Assembly: GCA_016169945.1 (NCBI GenBank)
Contig: JADLSH010000393.1
Coordinates: 9,275,501-9,339,500, forward strand
DNA length: 64,000 bases
Reading direction: 5' to 3'
Origin: Trachythela sp. YZ-2020
Taxonomy: Eukaryota; Cnidaria; Anthozoa; Malacalcyonacea; Clavulariidae
In this document: positions 12,101 through 22,855 of the stretch, one piece after another
Numbering within the stretch: position 1 is the stretch's first letter
Layout: every line of letters begins with the position of its first letter
Notes under the pieces: model-generated
The model's input: only the letters and a program-made list of their open reading frames with translations
Told to the model about the DNA's origin: nothing
Databases searched by the model: none
Translations under genes and position numbers: made by a program

Positions 12101-15100
12101 CTTTGAGTGATATTTCAATAAAACGTTTTTTAATATGAAAACCATTTGTACTTTTTACTTTTCCCAGATGGCTGCATTATTAAACATAGACGGATTTTCA
12201 TATTTATTACTAGGAGGACGCCAGAAATTTTAGGGGGTGAGCTGGTGAGGTAACACAAGGCGTCACCAAACGTTGTGCTGCAGGGCTCAGCCTCCAGTGA
12301 GGTCCAGGGGTGGAGCCGCTGGTGGGAGGCTAGAAAGCAAAGCACCCCGGGAAATTTTGAAAAAAATCAAGGTTTCTAGAGCAGATCAGAAGGCATTCGA
12401 AGCAAAAAACTAAGGTTTTTGAAGGCAGGTCCTGTAAACCCCCATAGGGTTCTATAGGGTTGCATGTTGGACTATTTATTATGGCGAAAATTGGGGGTGG
12501 TTGAAATATTTTTAGAGGGGTGAACGTTTCGTTTGGGGGGGGGGTGAAAACAAATATTTGGGGGTTGCACCCACCCGCACCGACAGGCTTTGTGCGATTT
12601 TACTATGGTCCTTAAAAATTATTTAAAAATCAGGTAGGCCCACCCCCTTTCCTTAGGTATAATTACCCTGGCCCACCCCCAAAAACCATTTTTAAAACTT
12701 TGGCCCACCCCCCAAATCCACCGGCCCACCCCCCCTCATAAATAATGAACGGTCCCTAAGTGAAAAAGCACTACATGCACTATACAGCATACGAAAACAT
12801 CTCAACTTACACCACCTAAAACCGAAACTACCTATAAAAATATTCGATAGTATAATATCACCAATTCTTCTCTACAACTCAGAAGTATGGGGTGCATACC
12901 TCAAAAATGATTTTAATAATTGGGATAAACTTCCAATTGAAAAAACACACTTGAGGTTTTGTAAATTATACTTGGGAGTTGGGAGAAAATGCACTAACAT
13001 CGCCTCCAGAGATGAACTTGGAAAATTTCCACTAATAATAAATATATTTAAACGATTATTTAAATATATTATACATTTAAACACATTGCCTGAAACAGCA
13101 ATTGCCAAACAAGCCTTTTTAATATCTAAAGATTTGTATTCTAAAAAGAATACTTCATTTTATGGAAATGTCACAGATATTTTAAAATCATACAATTGTA
13201 ACACGCAAATACTAGATCTGGAATCAATATCCAATCATTCGGTAAATCTAATCTCAAGCAACATAAAACAAAGTTACATAACATTCTGGAAACACAAACT
13301 AGAGAATTAATCGAAACTATGTTTCTACTCTGCTTTCAAAAGGGAATATCAGTTAGAAAAATATCTTACCACAATAAAAAATTCAAATCAAAGGAGAACT
13401 TTCACACGATTCCGGATAAGTAATCATAACCTATTGATTGAATATGGTAGATACCAAAACATTCCTCAAGCAGAACGACTATGTACGATCTGTCAGTCAG
13501 GCGAAATAGAAAATGAGTCGCATTTTCTCACATCATGTGAAGCCTACGACAGCATTAGAGAACATTTTTTAAACAATTTACCAAATGTTCTCAATAGCAT
13601 GCACAGATCAAAGAGAACAAAATTTATCCGTAGAAATAATGAAATCAAATGAAACTGAAACGATTTTATTATCGAAATTTATTTCTTCCTGTTTTGTGGA
13701 AAGAGATAAATGCCTTGAAACCAGGAATGCTGAAAATCTAATTATTTAAATTCTATATTAGCATATATCTTTGTATTTACTTTTATACTTTATACCACAT
13801 ACTTCCACGTAAATAGCACGTATTTTATAGCACATAGTTATCTATACCGTACTTAGTTTAGCACCTATTTCATAGCTTTAGCAATACCTGTAACTAGAGG
13901 TCATGCCAATAAAGCAATTATTTACTGTTACTGAGTGGATCATGAATGTAATCCATTCCATGTATAGACCAGAGTGTACGAGCGAAAATATATATCGTTA
14001 TTTATTTACTGCATTACTGGTTTTACTACTCTTGCGCGCAGGCAACACCATGCACTCTTACATAAATCCGTACATCATACGGAGAAGCTTGTAGTTCGTA
14101 CCTATTTTTCTTTTTAGGAATTGATGCAGCAGTCAAAGAATTGGCAAACTTCGATCTAAAGACATTGTTGGAACCTGCATTGTATTTTGCTGAAGATGGA
14201 TTTAAATTACCTTATCTCTTAGCAGGACTCATTGCAGCAAACTACAACGATATTACATTACTGAGAACTGAAGATGGTGAGATTTTTGCTATGCATGTCT
14301 TGTGAAATGGTTTATACGTTACATTTAGGGGTATCTATTTATCTATTAATTTATTTAAAAGAAAAAACTAGATACAAGATTTTCAATTATTTGTGTGAAT
14401 TATCACACTTTGCATTTAAAAAAATTGTTTTCGTTGTAATTATATTTGATAAGAGACAAAGAAGAGAATATTCTTTCTACATACGTAACCTGTTTATTTC
14501 CAAATAATGAAATTAGAAATTATTTGATAAAACTAAAGAAATTGCGGGAAACTTGACGCCGTGAGATTTCACACTCATGTTAACTCGCAATTTTTAAACA
14601 AATTAATTGTTTCCAAGCTCCTCTCTCTATAATACAGACCTAAGAACAGGTACTAATCTGTTCAAGTAATATCAATGAGTAATACAGTAATATTTATAGC
14701 AATTTGGAAGTAATATGGACAAAGAGGCTATAAGGTTTCTTTAATCTTTTAAACTTTTGATTTTGTTTAAATTAGGGAAAAACGTGTTTACGAATTCTGA
14801 GACTGGCAAATATTACAAGTTGGGTGAGATATTTAAACAACCAGAGTTGTTCAAAGTTCTCCAATCCATTGCCAACGACGGAGTGAATGAGATGTACACT
14901 GGATCCTGGGCACGAGATATGGTGTCACTGGTTAAGAAAGAAAATGGTGTTATAACTATGTCAGATATGAGTGCTTACACAGTGAACTGGAAAGATCCCA
15001 TAAATACGACGTATTATGATTATTTGGCATCAACCTCAGGTTGGTGCTTTCGATATTTTTCAGTTGCATGACGCAAGTTGGTAAGACTATAATTTTTGCT

Positions 15101-16909
15101 GGAAATAACAGCCTGCATGGGGACGAGGTTGATGCTGGTCACGGTTGAATACAAAATTCTGATAGTCTATGGTTAATATTTCATGCATTAATTAAGATTT
15201 ATGGTTAAACCTTAGTTTCTTTAATTTTTTATTTTCAACATATTCTTCAATAACATATACGCTCAACATAAATTGCTAATTTTCGGTTTATATTTCTCCG
15301 GTTGATTTGAGTAATTATTTTAACTTTAAGAAAAAAAACAGATCCCTTTTTATAAATTTTTAATCCATATTTTGCGTTTCAAAATGCTTATTTCGGATGG
15401 TAAACGACTGCCAAATTTCAAACTGTTTTTATTTGACAAATTTTAGGTACTGACAATGCAGGCTCGGGAGGTGTTGAGTTATTGGAGAAACTAAACTTAA
15501 TGGAACTTGCTGGTCTTAGAAGTGACTCGTATCTTACCAATTCAACTAGACTATACTGGCTTGCTTCTATAATTCGCTTCAGTAATTTTATCTCATTATA
15601 TTTACGAACTACTCCAAATGCAGTCGATACTCTCAAGCGTGAATTTCAGTTGAATTTTTCACTCCAGAACAGAACATCCCAGGAATTTGCTTATTCTGTT
15701 TGGAATCAAATGAGTAAACCTGGTGGAATGGATGAAATCAACAAGAAAATTAAAAAGCTTATGGGTAAGAATGATTTTGGTTTGAAGCGTCCCTATCAAA
15801 CAAATTTAACTGAAATTTAGAAGTAGATGAAGATCATGATTCTTCTGTATAATTCTTAGCGTAACAATTAATATATTCCATTCCATCGTATTCTCCCAGC
15901 TATCCAGTCACTCATTGTTTTTACTTACTTTCTGCAATATTTTGGAAAACGCCTATTTTGAACTTGAGTATAGATTATTACGCAATAGGTCTTTTACAAT
16001 CGAATTGAAATTGGATCATCTTGTGGTACGGAATACTCAAGTAAGAGTGCACTACGCACAACCAATCTACGTACAGATGCAGCCATATGCAAACAAGTGT
16101 GTTTTTGTTCACGAAATGTTGGAGAGTGCTCAATACCATAAAAATAAAGGTCAAGCCTGAAAATCAGGCCTGAAGATTGCTATGTGTGAAACCAACGGTT
16201 GCGGCAAAACAATGAAAATTATTGAGGTAAGCCCACCTACCTATAATATATTATTTCTCTACTTTGTGTAGGTGGTCATTCACCTGCTACGAACTCCGCA
16301 TCTCATTCTGATGGAGTGGTAGCGATGGATAAGGAGGGTAATGTGTGTTCAATGATACATACAATCAACGGTCTACCATGGGGAACTGGTTTGTTTGTTC
16401 ATGGCATCGCACTTCCACATTCTGCTGCTATTAATAAGAATTATATCAAACAATCTAAGCCTGGCACTCGACTGAACTCGGAACTTCAACCCGCTATTGT
16501 ATTTAGAAGAGATAAAAGAAAAGATAAAGTGAAAAATCGGGTAAATAGTGGAGTGTTGAAGCCTGCAATGGCTATCTCTGTGGTTGGTACCTCGCTTCGT
16601 GAAGTTACACCTCAGCTTATAAGCAGTGTCTTGGATGAGAACTTAAATCCCAACCAAGCACTGTCCCGGCCACAGTTAATGTTACCAACAAGAGGTAGTT
16701 ATTTTCAAGACCTCCAAGTACAGCGTTGTACAATTGACCAGAATATATTACATGAAGTACGTGATAAAGGACAACTGATCACGGAGATTGATGATAAAAC
16801 ATCGCGGGCTACGTATGGTCTTGGTGTATTGATATCTGTGGACCAAAATGGACTGCGATATGCGGCATCAACACCTATGGTGGATGGTATTGCTGAGAGT
16901 GAGGCATAG
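8915..16909 (+). CDS. Gamma-glutamyltranspeptidase family protein (YwrD-like glutathione hydrolase type), six exons
   Basis: Coding exons: 8915-9133, 10107-10304, 14118-14276, 14776-15039, 15447-15764, 16272-16909. All junctions are GT-AG and all introns fall after the first base of a codon, giving about 597 residues to the TAG at 16907. In order the sequence shows the N-terminal HGVVSGTTNSLAVHAG and GGNAMDACVATAL (GGT fold start), SYVSFAGITEILYY, a LVPGYFAG block, the LEPALYFAEDGF helix, TMSDMSAYTVNW, and the autoprocessing region SASHSDGVVAMDKEGN followed by INGLPWGTGLFV. Family members are Ntn hydrolases that self-cleave and hydrolyse or transfer gamma-glutamyl groups, for example from glutathione. 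The usual nucleophile threonine appears to be Ser here. The start codon lies in an upstream exon that I could not place. AATAAA follows at 16951. Confidence 0.9.
9134..10106. other. Intron without recognised content
   Basis: First intron of the gamma-glutamyltransferase gene. It has only a lone CTCGTACCCAGGCG end fragment at about 9482, a motif seen in full small elements elsewhere in the window. Confidence 0.5.
10107..10304 (+). CDS. Gamma-glutamyltransferase, exon 2
   Basis: Acceptor CTTTCTTTCAG, donor GTATGT. It encodes EITLAAGSYVSFAGITEILY through SVLVPGYFAG, the substrate-pocket region of the large subunit. Confidence 0.88.
11385..13652 (+). pseudogene. Non-LTR retrotransposon remnant in intron, split by a DNA element
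   Basis: Reverse transcriptase palm motifs are clear: GVRQGCILSPILFNLYINEL, LSCLLYADDLIILS (catalytic YADD), GLQKCLDELNNWCKKW, VNLKKTQIMIF. The frame stops at 11856, where a 900-bp element is inserted, and resumes exactly in frame at 12757 (SEKALHALYSIRKHL, SPILLYNSEVWGAYL). It ends at 13308. A shifted frame then gives a C-terminal zinc-knuckle-like CTICQSGEIENESHFLTSCE up to 13650. No endonuclease part is present. It is 5'-truncated, frameshifted and dead, lying sense-oriented in a gene intron. Confidence 0.85.
11857..12756. mobile_element. 900-bp Harbinger-like non-autonomous element (TAA duplication)
   Basis: Ends GGGACCGTTCATTATTTA and its complement, then G-rich arms. TAA flanks at 11854-11856 and 12757-12759. 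Removing the element plus one TAA restores the LINE frame exactly, which proves the insertion borders. A 3-bp TWA duplication with GGG-starting ends fits PIF/Harbinger. Interior: runs of G and GGCCCACCCCC motifs in inverted orientation, no transposase. Confidence 0.85.
14118..14276 (+). CDS. Gamma-glutamyltransferase, exon 3
   Basis: Acceptor TTCTTTTTAG, donor GTGAGA. It encodes GIDAAVKELANFDLKTLLEP and ALYFAEDGFKLPYLLAGLIA, matching the conserved LEPAI.LAE.GF helix of GGTs. The preceding intron (10305-14117) holds a LINE and a DNA element. Confidence 0.88.
14776..15039 (+). CDS. Gamma-glutamyltransferase, exon 4
   Basis: Acceptor AAATTAG, donor GTTGGT. It encodes GKNVFTNSETGKYYKLGEIF, then MYTGSWARDMVSLVKKENG and the TMSDMSAYTVNW block common to the family (usually ..G.I...DL..Y....). 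Confidence 0.88.
15447..15764 (+). CDS. Gamma-glutamyltransferase, exon 5
   Basis: Acceptor ATTTTAG, donor GTAAGA. It encodes the stretch beginning GTDNAGSGGVELLEKLNLME (small-residue glycine loop, then helix) and a helical region ending INKKIKKLM, just before the autoprocessing site. Confidence 0.86.
15765..16271. other. Intron with a short dispersed repeat
   Basis: The segment around 16096-16135 (GTTTTTGTTCACGAAATG, GAGAGTGCTCAATACC) resembles segments at 19030-19140 and 40010-40118, probably the tail of one retroelement family. Nothing else was recognised. Confidence 0.45.
16272..16909 (+). CDS. Gamma-glutamyltransferase, last exon (small subunit)
   Basis: Acceptor TTTGTGTAG; it runs to TAG at 16907. 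It encodes the self-cleavage region (NSASHSDGVVAMDKEGN), INGLPWGTGLFVHGIALPHS, the RLNSELQPAIVF segment, and a C-terminal block LISSVLDENLNPNQALSRPQ typical of GGT small subunits. A lysine/arginine-rich insert (RRDKRKDKVKNR) lies in the middle. Confidence 0.9.
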
Positions 16910-16950
16910 TTAAAATGCAAACTTTGGAGAACCTCTTATTTGAACCTCAT

Positions 16951-16956
16951 AATAAA
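16951..16956 (+). promoter_or_regulatory. Polyadenylation signal AATAAA
   Basis: AATAAA lies 42 bp after the gamma-glutamyltransferase stop codon, a suitable place for 3' end formation. Confidence 0.55.
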
Positions 16957-17739
16957 AATTTGACGAGAGATTAAGCGGAAGCAACTTGATTTGAGAATGC
17001 ATCGTATACTTTGCTCATGCATGTAGTTAACCTCACAACAGTTGACTACCTACATTATCATAAATGTTGCATAAATGTTGCAAAAAGTGTCTTATCATTG
17101 TGCATATGATTTCATGCTTTTACCACTGAAGTATAATTTTCCGCCTTATAATTTTCCGCCTTACAAAGACACCATAATGCATATTAACATTTAGAGGCCG
17201 GCAAAAACTGAGCTACACATGCATATAGGTCGTAAAGTGTATTTAGTCGATAATATCAATGTAAAGCAAAAGGTAATATAATGTGTTATAATGAACTGAT
17301 TGAACCGTAACCACCTTTGCGAAGCATATTATGCTAAGCCTGAGCTGTTGCGCAAGTATTTAATTAACAAATACGGATAAATCCAGCAAATAACTCTGTC
17401 ACTCAATGCATATAATTACAGCAAGTTTCAAACTTCTTTATCGTTTTTATAGTTTACGAAAAAACTATAAAGAGCAGGAACCGCTGCATCAATGGTGACA
17501 ATATTTTTTCTGTGGACATATAGGATATCGAGCTTATGAAAATCACCTTGTTACTTTCTAAACGATATTGAAAATTGGACTTTAATAATTTTCGAAACAA
17601 TACTTAAAATAAATTAAAGAATTATTATGGATAGGTACAGTTTTCCGAGTTTATATGCATACCATACTGTACACACAGACATTCCTCAACTGTCAATATC
17701 AATAAATAATTTGACGTAAGGAGTTAATATCGTTTACCA
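16957..17739. other. Intergenic, no feature seen
   Basis: AT-rich DNA with no supported exon, RNA or repeat. Confidence 0.4.
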
Positions 17740-18095
17740 TCGTGTATAGCTGGTCGCGATATGATTGGTATATTAACCGCTAACAGTTAATGATTATACA
17801 TGAGGCATGTAATTAACCTTGATAAAGCCGGATTTTATGAAAGAAACTAATTTATTGCCTCGTTGAACAGAGATTAGAGCTGAATATACTTCACCTTCAG
17901 AGCTTGAGGAGATTCGTAAACCGGCAAACGCTTGATCTTTAGAAGGTAAAATGTTTTTTATGTATTCGTTATAACATTTCTAGTGATACCACAAAGGTCA
18001 TAAAGCAAGTATAGAATAAGGCAAGGTTAATGGAATAATCATATATACCTGCATAGGAGTGACCAATTAATGGGCGTCGTACGTGAAAGTTTCCC
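17740..18095 (+). repeat. Diverged ~360-bp direct repeat, left copy
   Basis: It shares ordered blocks with 24230-24600: GATATGATTGGT, TTAACCGCTAA, GGTATGTAATTAACCTTGA-like sequence, TTATTGCCTCGTT, GAGCTTGAG, AAGGTAAAATGTTTTT, GCATAGGAGTGACC. The two copies flank the TA-bordered element 18425-24207 and a small repeat. Confidence 0.65.
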
Positions 18096-18176
18096 AAGGA
18101 ATTTTCTCTCCATCTTACGAAACGATTAAGTAAGATTTTGCTATAAGTAATCAGCAGTTTTATAAATGTGTTAAGA

Positions 18177-18378
18177 CCCGTTCAAACTTCAAAGGGACCC
18201 AACATTGTCAGCACAACACGGCATCCAGCACAAAGCACAGATTTTCAATTTGGATAAATCCGTATCAAATTATCCAAAATATTTGAGTAATTGAGGAATA
18301 AGCAGTTAAACTGACCAAATATCTCAACATTTTTGCATGATATTGGGCCAACAACATGTTGGGTCCGTTTGAACGGGC
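18177..18378. mobile_element. ~200-bp inverted-repeat element (CCCGTTCAAAC ends)
   Basis: CCCGTTCAAACTTCAAAGGG and ACCCAACATTG at the left pair with CATGTTGGGTCCGTTTGAAC and GGG at the right. No coding content; no clear target duplication. Confidence 0.65.
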
Positions 18379-18437
18379 CGGCCTTTAGTTTAGTGTTTTC
18401 GCGAAAGCAAATCTGTACAAAGTACAGTAGAACCTAC

Positions 18438-18717
18438 ACTTGCTCCAAGTCTGTCTCTTAAAGGGGTTTTTATTGGGGAGTTATGCAGGATTGGGGAGTT
18501 AAAGGATTGGGGAGTTATAAAGGCGCACGAAAATGCGGGCGGGAGGAAATTAAGGCGGGCGGGCGTGCGGGAGGAGAGAAAAAATTTTCTAGCCTCCTGC
18601 CCGCCCGCTGCCCGCCTTAATTTCCTCCCGCCCGCATTTTCGTGCGCCCTTTATAACTCCCCAATCCTTTATAACTCCCCAATAAAAACCCCTTTAAGAG
18701 ACAGACTTGGAGCAAGT
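18438..18717. mobile_element. GC-rich hairpin element inside the pogo-like left end
   Basis: ACTTGCTCCAAGTCTGTCTC at the left is the complement of GAGACAGACTTGGAGCAAGT at the right. The match continues through AAAGGGGTTTTTATTGGGGAG and the GCGCACGAAAATGCGGGCGG segments, so nearly the whole 280 bp folds on itself. It interrupts the pogo-like terminal repeat, so it is younger. Confidence 0.8.
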
Positions 18718-19008
18718 CTAAGTAGAACCCCGCTATCTCGAACACCCAAGGCCAAGGGAAACAACAAAGACGTTGAGATAGCGGGGGTTCGAGATAACCG
18801 AATCAGTGTCAAATTACAAAAATATAATTATAAAATTATTAAAGAGCTTTATTATATAAAGTATAGTGCTTTATAGAGATTTCGAGCACTGATAAAACTG
18901 ATAATCTCACATGTGAGATTATTTATGATAATCTCACATGTGAAAATTATCGCTTTTGAAGTTTATGAAAATGGATATTTTATTTTATTTTATTTTGTTT
19001 GAAATTAT

Positions 19009-19140
19009 ATATATATATATATATATACGTGTAGGATTAGGTCTACGAAACGCAAAGAGTGCTCGACAACATATAGTTAGAGCAAATTATAGATTTTCGC
19101 TTACCTCAAAACTGGTCTGCAACAGGCTGTTTCATCTGTA
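19009..19140. repeat. TA microsatellite plus dispersed retroelement tail
   Basis: A TA run (19009-19026) is followed by AAAGAGTGCTCGACAACATA, TTTTCGCTTACCTCAA and CAACAGGCTGTTTCA. The same string is found inverted at about 40010-40118, again next to a TA run. Confidence 0.6.
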
Positions 19141-19431
19141 AAAGAATCATTCTTTTAGATGTTTGTAGTGTATCGTATGCTGTTAATATGTCGTAACAGT
19201 ATTTTGCACATTTTCAGTAAATATTTTACAAAAATTATTGGCTGAAAATTCAGATTCACACATATTCGGGCAGCTTCACCAGAGAGAGTTCGTTAAATGG
19301 TGAGTCAAATTGTGCTCGTTTTGGATGATAATTCCAAGATAACGATATTCGTTCACTTTTTCCAACACGTTATTTTCGTAAAACCAATTTGACGTTAAGA
19401 ACTTAAGTAAACAATTTTTGTGCTTTATGTG

Positions 19432-19800
19432 AAGTATGTACTCCTCAGTTAGCTACTCATTCAAACTACAAAATGGGACAACCCCTTTTTTCGATTCTTT
19501 TGTTGGAGTGAAACAGGGCTGTAATCTTACTCCTACTTTATTTAATATGTTTATTAATGATATACCAAATTTGTTCGATGAGTCATGTGACCCTGTAAAA
19601 CTTGGTAATACAGAGTTGAGCTGTCTACTTTATGCAGATTATATAGTTATATTATCTGAATCGCAAACCGGTCTACAGAAGTGCCTTTCAAAACTAGAAA
19701 AATACTCAAAAAAGTGGAAGCTAAATTAGTAAATATTAATAAAAATAAATCTAAGCCTTAAGGTCTTATTATTTGGAACACCAACTCAGAAACGTGCATA
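19432..19800 (+). pseudogene. LINE reverse transcriptase, middle part
   Basis: Reads MYSSVSYSFKLQNGTTPFFD, GVKQGCNLTPTLFNMFINDI, LSCLLYADYIVILSESQTGL. The catalytic YADD is changed to YADY, so it is dead. A frameshift near 19729 is followed by recognisable RT sequence to about 19800 (VLLFGTPTQKRAY). It is the direct continuation, in protein terms, of the minus-strand fragment next to it. Confidence 0.78.
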
Positions 19801-21757
19801 CTTAACCTCCCGTATAAAATAAGTTTAAAAAGAAGACCTTCTCTCCATACACTATCATAAGCTTTCTTAAATTCAATAAACTGAATAAAGCAAGCAAAGA
19901 TTGGTCTTCGTTTTAACTTATAATAATCTAAGGTTTTTAAAACCAATAAATGGTCTGCTGTTCGATGTTTACTTCGAAATCCTATTTGGCACTTATTTAT
20001 TATTCTATTTTGTTCCAAAAATTTCGTTTTTAAGCGTGTGTTCATTATCACTGACGTGAAACGTTTTCCCAGACAGCTACCAATACATATTCCCCTGTAG
20101 TTATTAGGGTCAGCTGTATTGCCTGATTTGTATATTGGTACAATAAAACTTTTAGTCCATAGTGAGGGGAACCTGTCACAGGATAAAATATTATTAAAAA
20201 GTTTGATGAAGTAAGATGGAAAAATTTTAACTGCTAACTTAATGATTTCATTGGATAGTGAATCAGTAGCACTAGCTTTTTTGTTCTTTATTCCTTTAAC
20301 TTTTTAGATAATCTATCTAATTCGTCGATAGAGATTGATTTGTCAAGTGTATCATTTCTGCAATTGCCCAACGATTGTAGTCCTTAACAATTTGAGCTTC
20401 ATAATTATTATTTTTACTGTGGAGGTTTAATCTGTTTAAATTTTCAAAATAGTCTAACCATTCTGAGGGTTGTATTTCATCTGACGTTGCAGAGGACTGA
20501 TGTGTTTTAATTGAATTAACTAATTTCCAAAATTCTTTAGGATTGCTATCAGATAAATTTTGAATTTTGTCTAATATATTATTGTGAAACTGTCTTTTCA
20601 GTCTTTTGATCATTCTCTTATATTCTTTCCTTTTTGCAAAATATGTATGACGTAAAAACGTATCTGTGGGATATTTTGCCAGTAAATTACCCAATATATT
20701 CTTAAATTCTTTTTGAGTGTGTGACAACTCTCATCATACCATTTTTGCTTTGATTTTCTTTATTGGTTTGTTTTGCTTTTTTGTGGGTAAAACTTTTTTA
20801 GATGCATCACGTAAAATTTCTGAGAAGTTATTTACAAGTAAATTTATATCAACTGATTTTCAGTAAAATGAAATAGTACGTCTAATCTATTTCTTATTTC
20901 ATTTGAATTCATAATATTAATTAATGTTTCTTTTTGGTTTTCATTCCAAACAAAAGATGTTGGGTGGTCTATAAACCGATAAACTATTTATAAGTGGAAA
21001 CAAGTCATGTGATACGATGACATAATCCACGACACTTGCTAAGTATTACAAGTAAACTGGCCAATTAAGTCACCTTTGCATGGTTCTACCGTTCAAACTT
21101 CAAAGCGAGTAAATTATTTCCAATACATAAATCAACTAAAGATCTCCCATAAAGATTTATATTTGTATCTCTTGAATTTCGTTCATTTATTGAGATTAGA
21201 TTTCCTTCGTTCGAAAATGGATCGTCAATAATATAATGAGTTATAATCATCAAGGATACTCATAGTCCTAGCATTAAAATCACCGCATAAAACGACCTTA
21301 CCTAGTCCTGAAAACTTATAGATTTTATTCTGAAGGTGTTCAAAATGATCAATGTTAAGTCGAATTTCTCGCGTAGAGTTTTGAGGCGGTATATAAACCG
21401 TGCATATGAAAATATCACATGCGAGATTGAAAAATGATTTGTCCAATTTCCACCACACAAATTCCTCATTGCTATTATATCTTTATCTAGGAATTTGACC
21501 CCCTTTCTGAGGGATGATTTGACAAGAATAGTTATTTCACCTGAATTTCTTCTAGAATGTTGAGATTTTTCTTTCCGATATTTAGAAAAAGAGTAATAAC
21601 CATCAATGTTAACATTAGTGATACCATAAGGGAGCCAAGTTTCCACTAATGAAATTAAATCGAAATTTTTTATTTTTGATAGAAAGTCTGAGTTATCAAG
21701 TTTTCCGGTTAAACCTTCAATATTCCAAACGCCAAACCGAAGAAAGCTTTTTGCCAT
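19801..21757 (-). pseudogene. LINE endonuclease and N-terminal RT, inverted relative to the RT middle part
   Basis: From 21757 down: an APE-type endonuclease (SFLRFGVWNIEGLTGKLDN, LVETWLPYG, then CTVYIPPQNSTREIRLNIDH and KVVLCGDFNART). Next comes a linker (20727-20317; EYKRMIKRLKRQFHNNILDK and NPKEFWKLVNSIKTHQ). Last is the RT finger region (20051-19801; CQIGFRSKHRTADHLLVLKT and EFKKAYDSVWREGLLFKLI). Stops and frameshifts separate the parts. The next RT segment lies on the other strand at 19432-19800. Confidence 0.8.
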
Positions 21758-22210
21758 TATTTAGTGCTATTTATGTTAAGACTAATGAACTATTTAAATA
21801 TTCTATAGTAAAATGAAATTAAATTAAGGTTACAGAGCACCCTAGACGGCTGACTCGGGAAATTTGCTATTACGCGCTCAATTTTTTACCAATCAAACTC
21901 AAATTTGCACCAAATGTTGCAAACGCCCTACATATTACTGTCAAATAGACAAGATATTAAAGAGTTTTTGAAATATTTTGGTGTATATGAAATCATTCAA
22001 ATCAAGGTATTAAACTATCTTCCGTGGTTTTACCAAAATTCTCTCAAAATAGCTTGTCTACACGTCTTAATGATTGATCTTAAAAAAAATGTCTGGGATT
22101 TTTTATTGCTTTAGGCGTTAACAAGCTAGATGTAGTTCTTTCTAGACGTATGCTATTACGCGAGACAAAGGTCTCTAACTTACTTAATTTTGATTTAAAA
22201 AAAATCCCAG

Positions 22211-22421
22211 GGCGCTTTCCATTAAATGGTCAGACCAGAATTTCTGTCTCTGTATTGATGGAAAGATCTGGTCCAGATTTTTTGAAAATTTTGCTAAAAT
22301 GGACCTCCTTTTGATTTGATTCAAATTTTCCGGTCAGACTGGCCCTAAGCCCAAACGTTTTGTGTTCCATTTAACAATTTGATCCATTTGATCGGTCTGA
22401 CCGTTTCAATGGAAAGCGCCC
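22211..22421. mobile_element. ~210-bp inverted-repeat element (GGGCGCTTTCCATT ends)
   Basis: GGGCGCTTTCCATTAAATGG followed by TCAGACCAGAA at the left pairs with TCGGTCTGACCGTTTCAATG followed by GAAAGCGCCC at the right. A CCA trinucleotide is present on both sides. No coding content. Confidence 0.7.
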
Positions 22422-22742
22422 CCAGACACACTTTTGTAGCTTATCTATGGCCAGAGATCTATGGCAATATTATGTAAAATTTTGAAAGAAATCGGTTAAA
22501 ATGCGCGCTGTTCTTAAAGGCCCAAACTGACTGAACGCGATTCTACAACGCAGCGCGATTTTTCGATTTTCACTGACAGATATTAAACTTTGATCCTGTT
22601 TTATGTTTTTCAAATATTCAAAAGCGATATAACAGTTTGAGTTATTTGGTCTGCATATCTTTTAAAATTTCCTTTGTAGTTCTTATTAAAATTATCAAAT
22701 TTCTTATACTCGGAGACTTCTCGGAGACTATGAAGCCAATCA

Positions 22743-22855
22743 CAACCTCGTACCCAGGGTTTCTGCGCTTGTGGCACAAGCCCAAAGCCCTGGGTACGAG
22801 GTTGAGCGCATGAATGCCTAATCAGCCGAGAAGCCCTGGGTACGAGGTTGGGTTG
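22743..22855. mobile_element. Small CCTCGTACCCAG hairpin element with an extra arm
   Basis: AACCTCGTACCCAGGG at 22744 pairs with CCCTGGGTACGAGGTT at 22787. A second GCCCTGGGTACGAGGTT follows at about 22833. The same ends occur at 27111-27257, and one-sided at 9482 and 23223. Confidence 0.65.

Noticed and set aside
19432..21757. Twin-priming inversion of the LINE
   Set aside because: Twin priming would put the inverted 5' part before the 3' part; here the order is the opposite.
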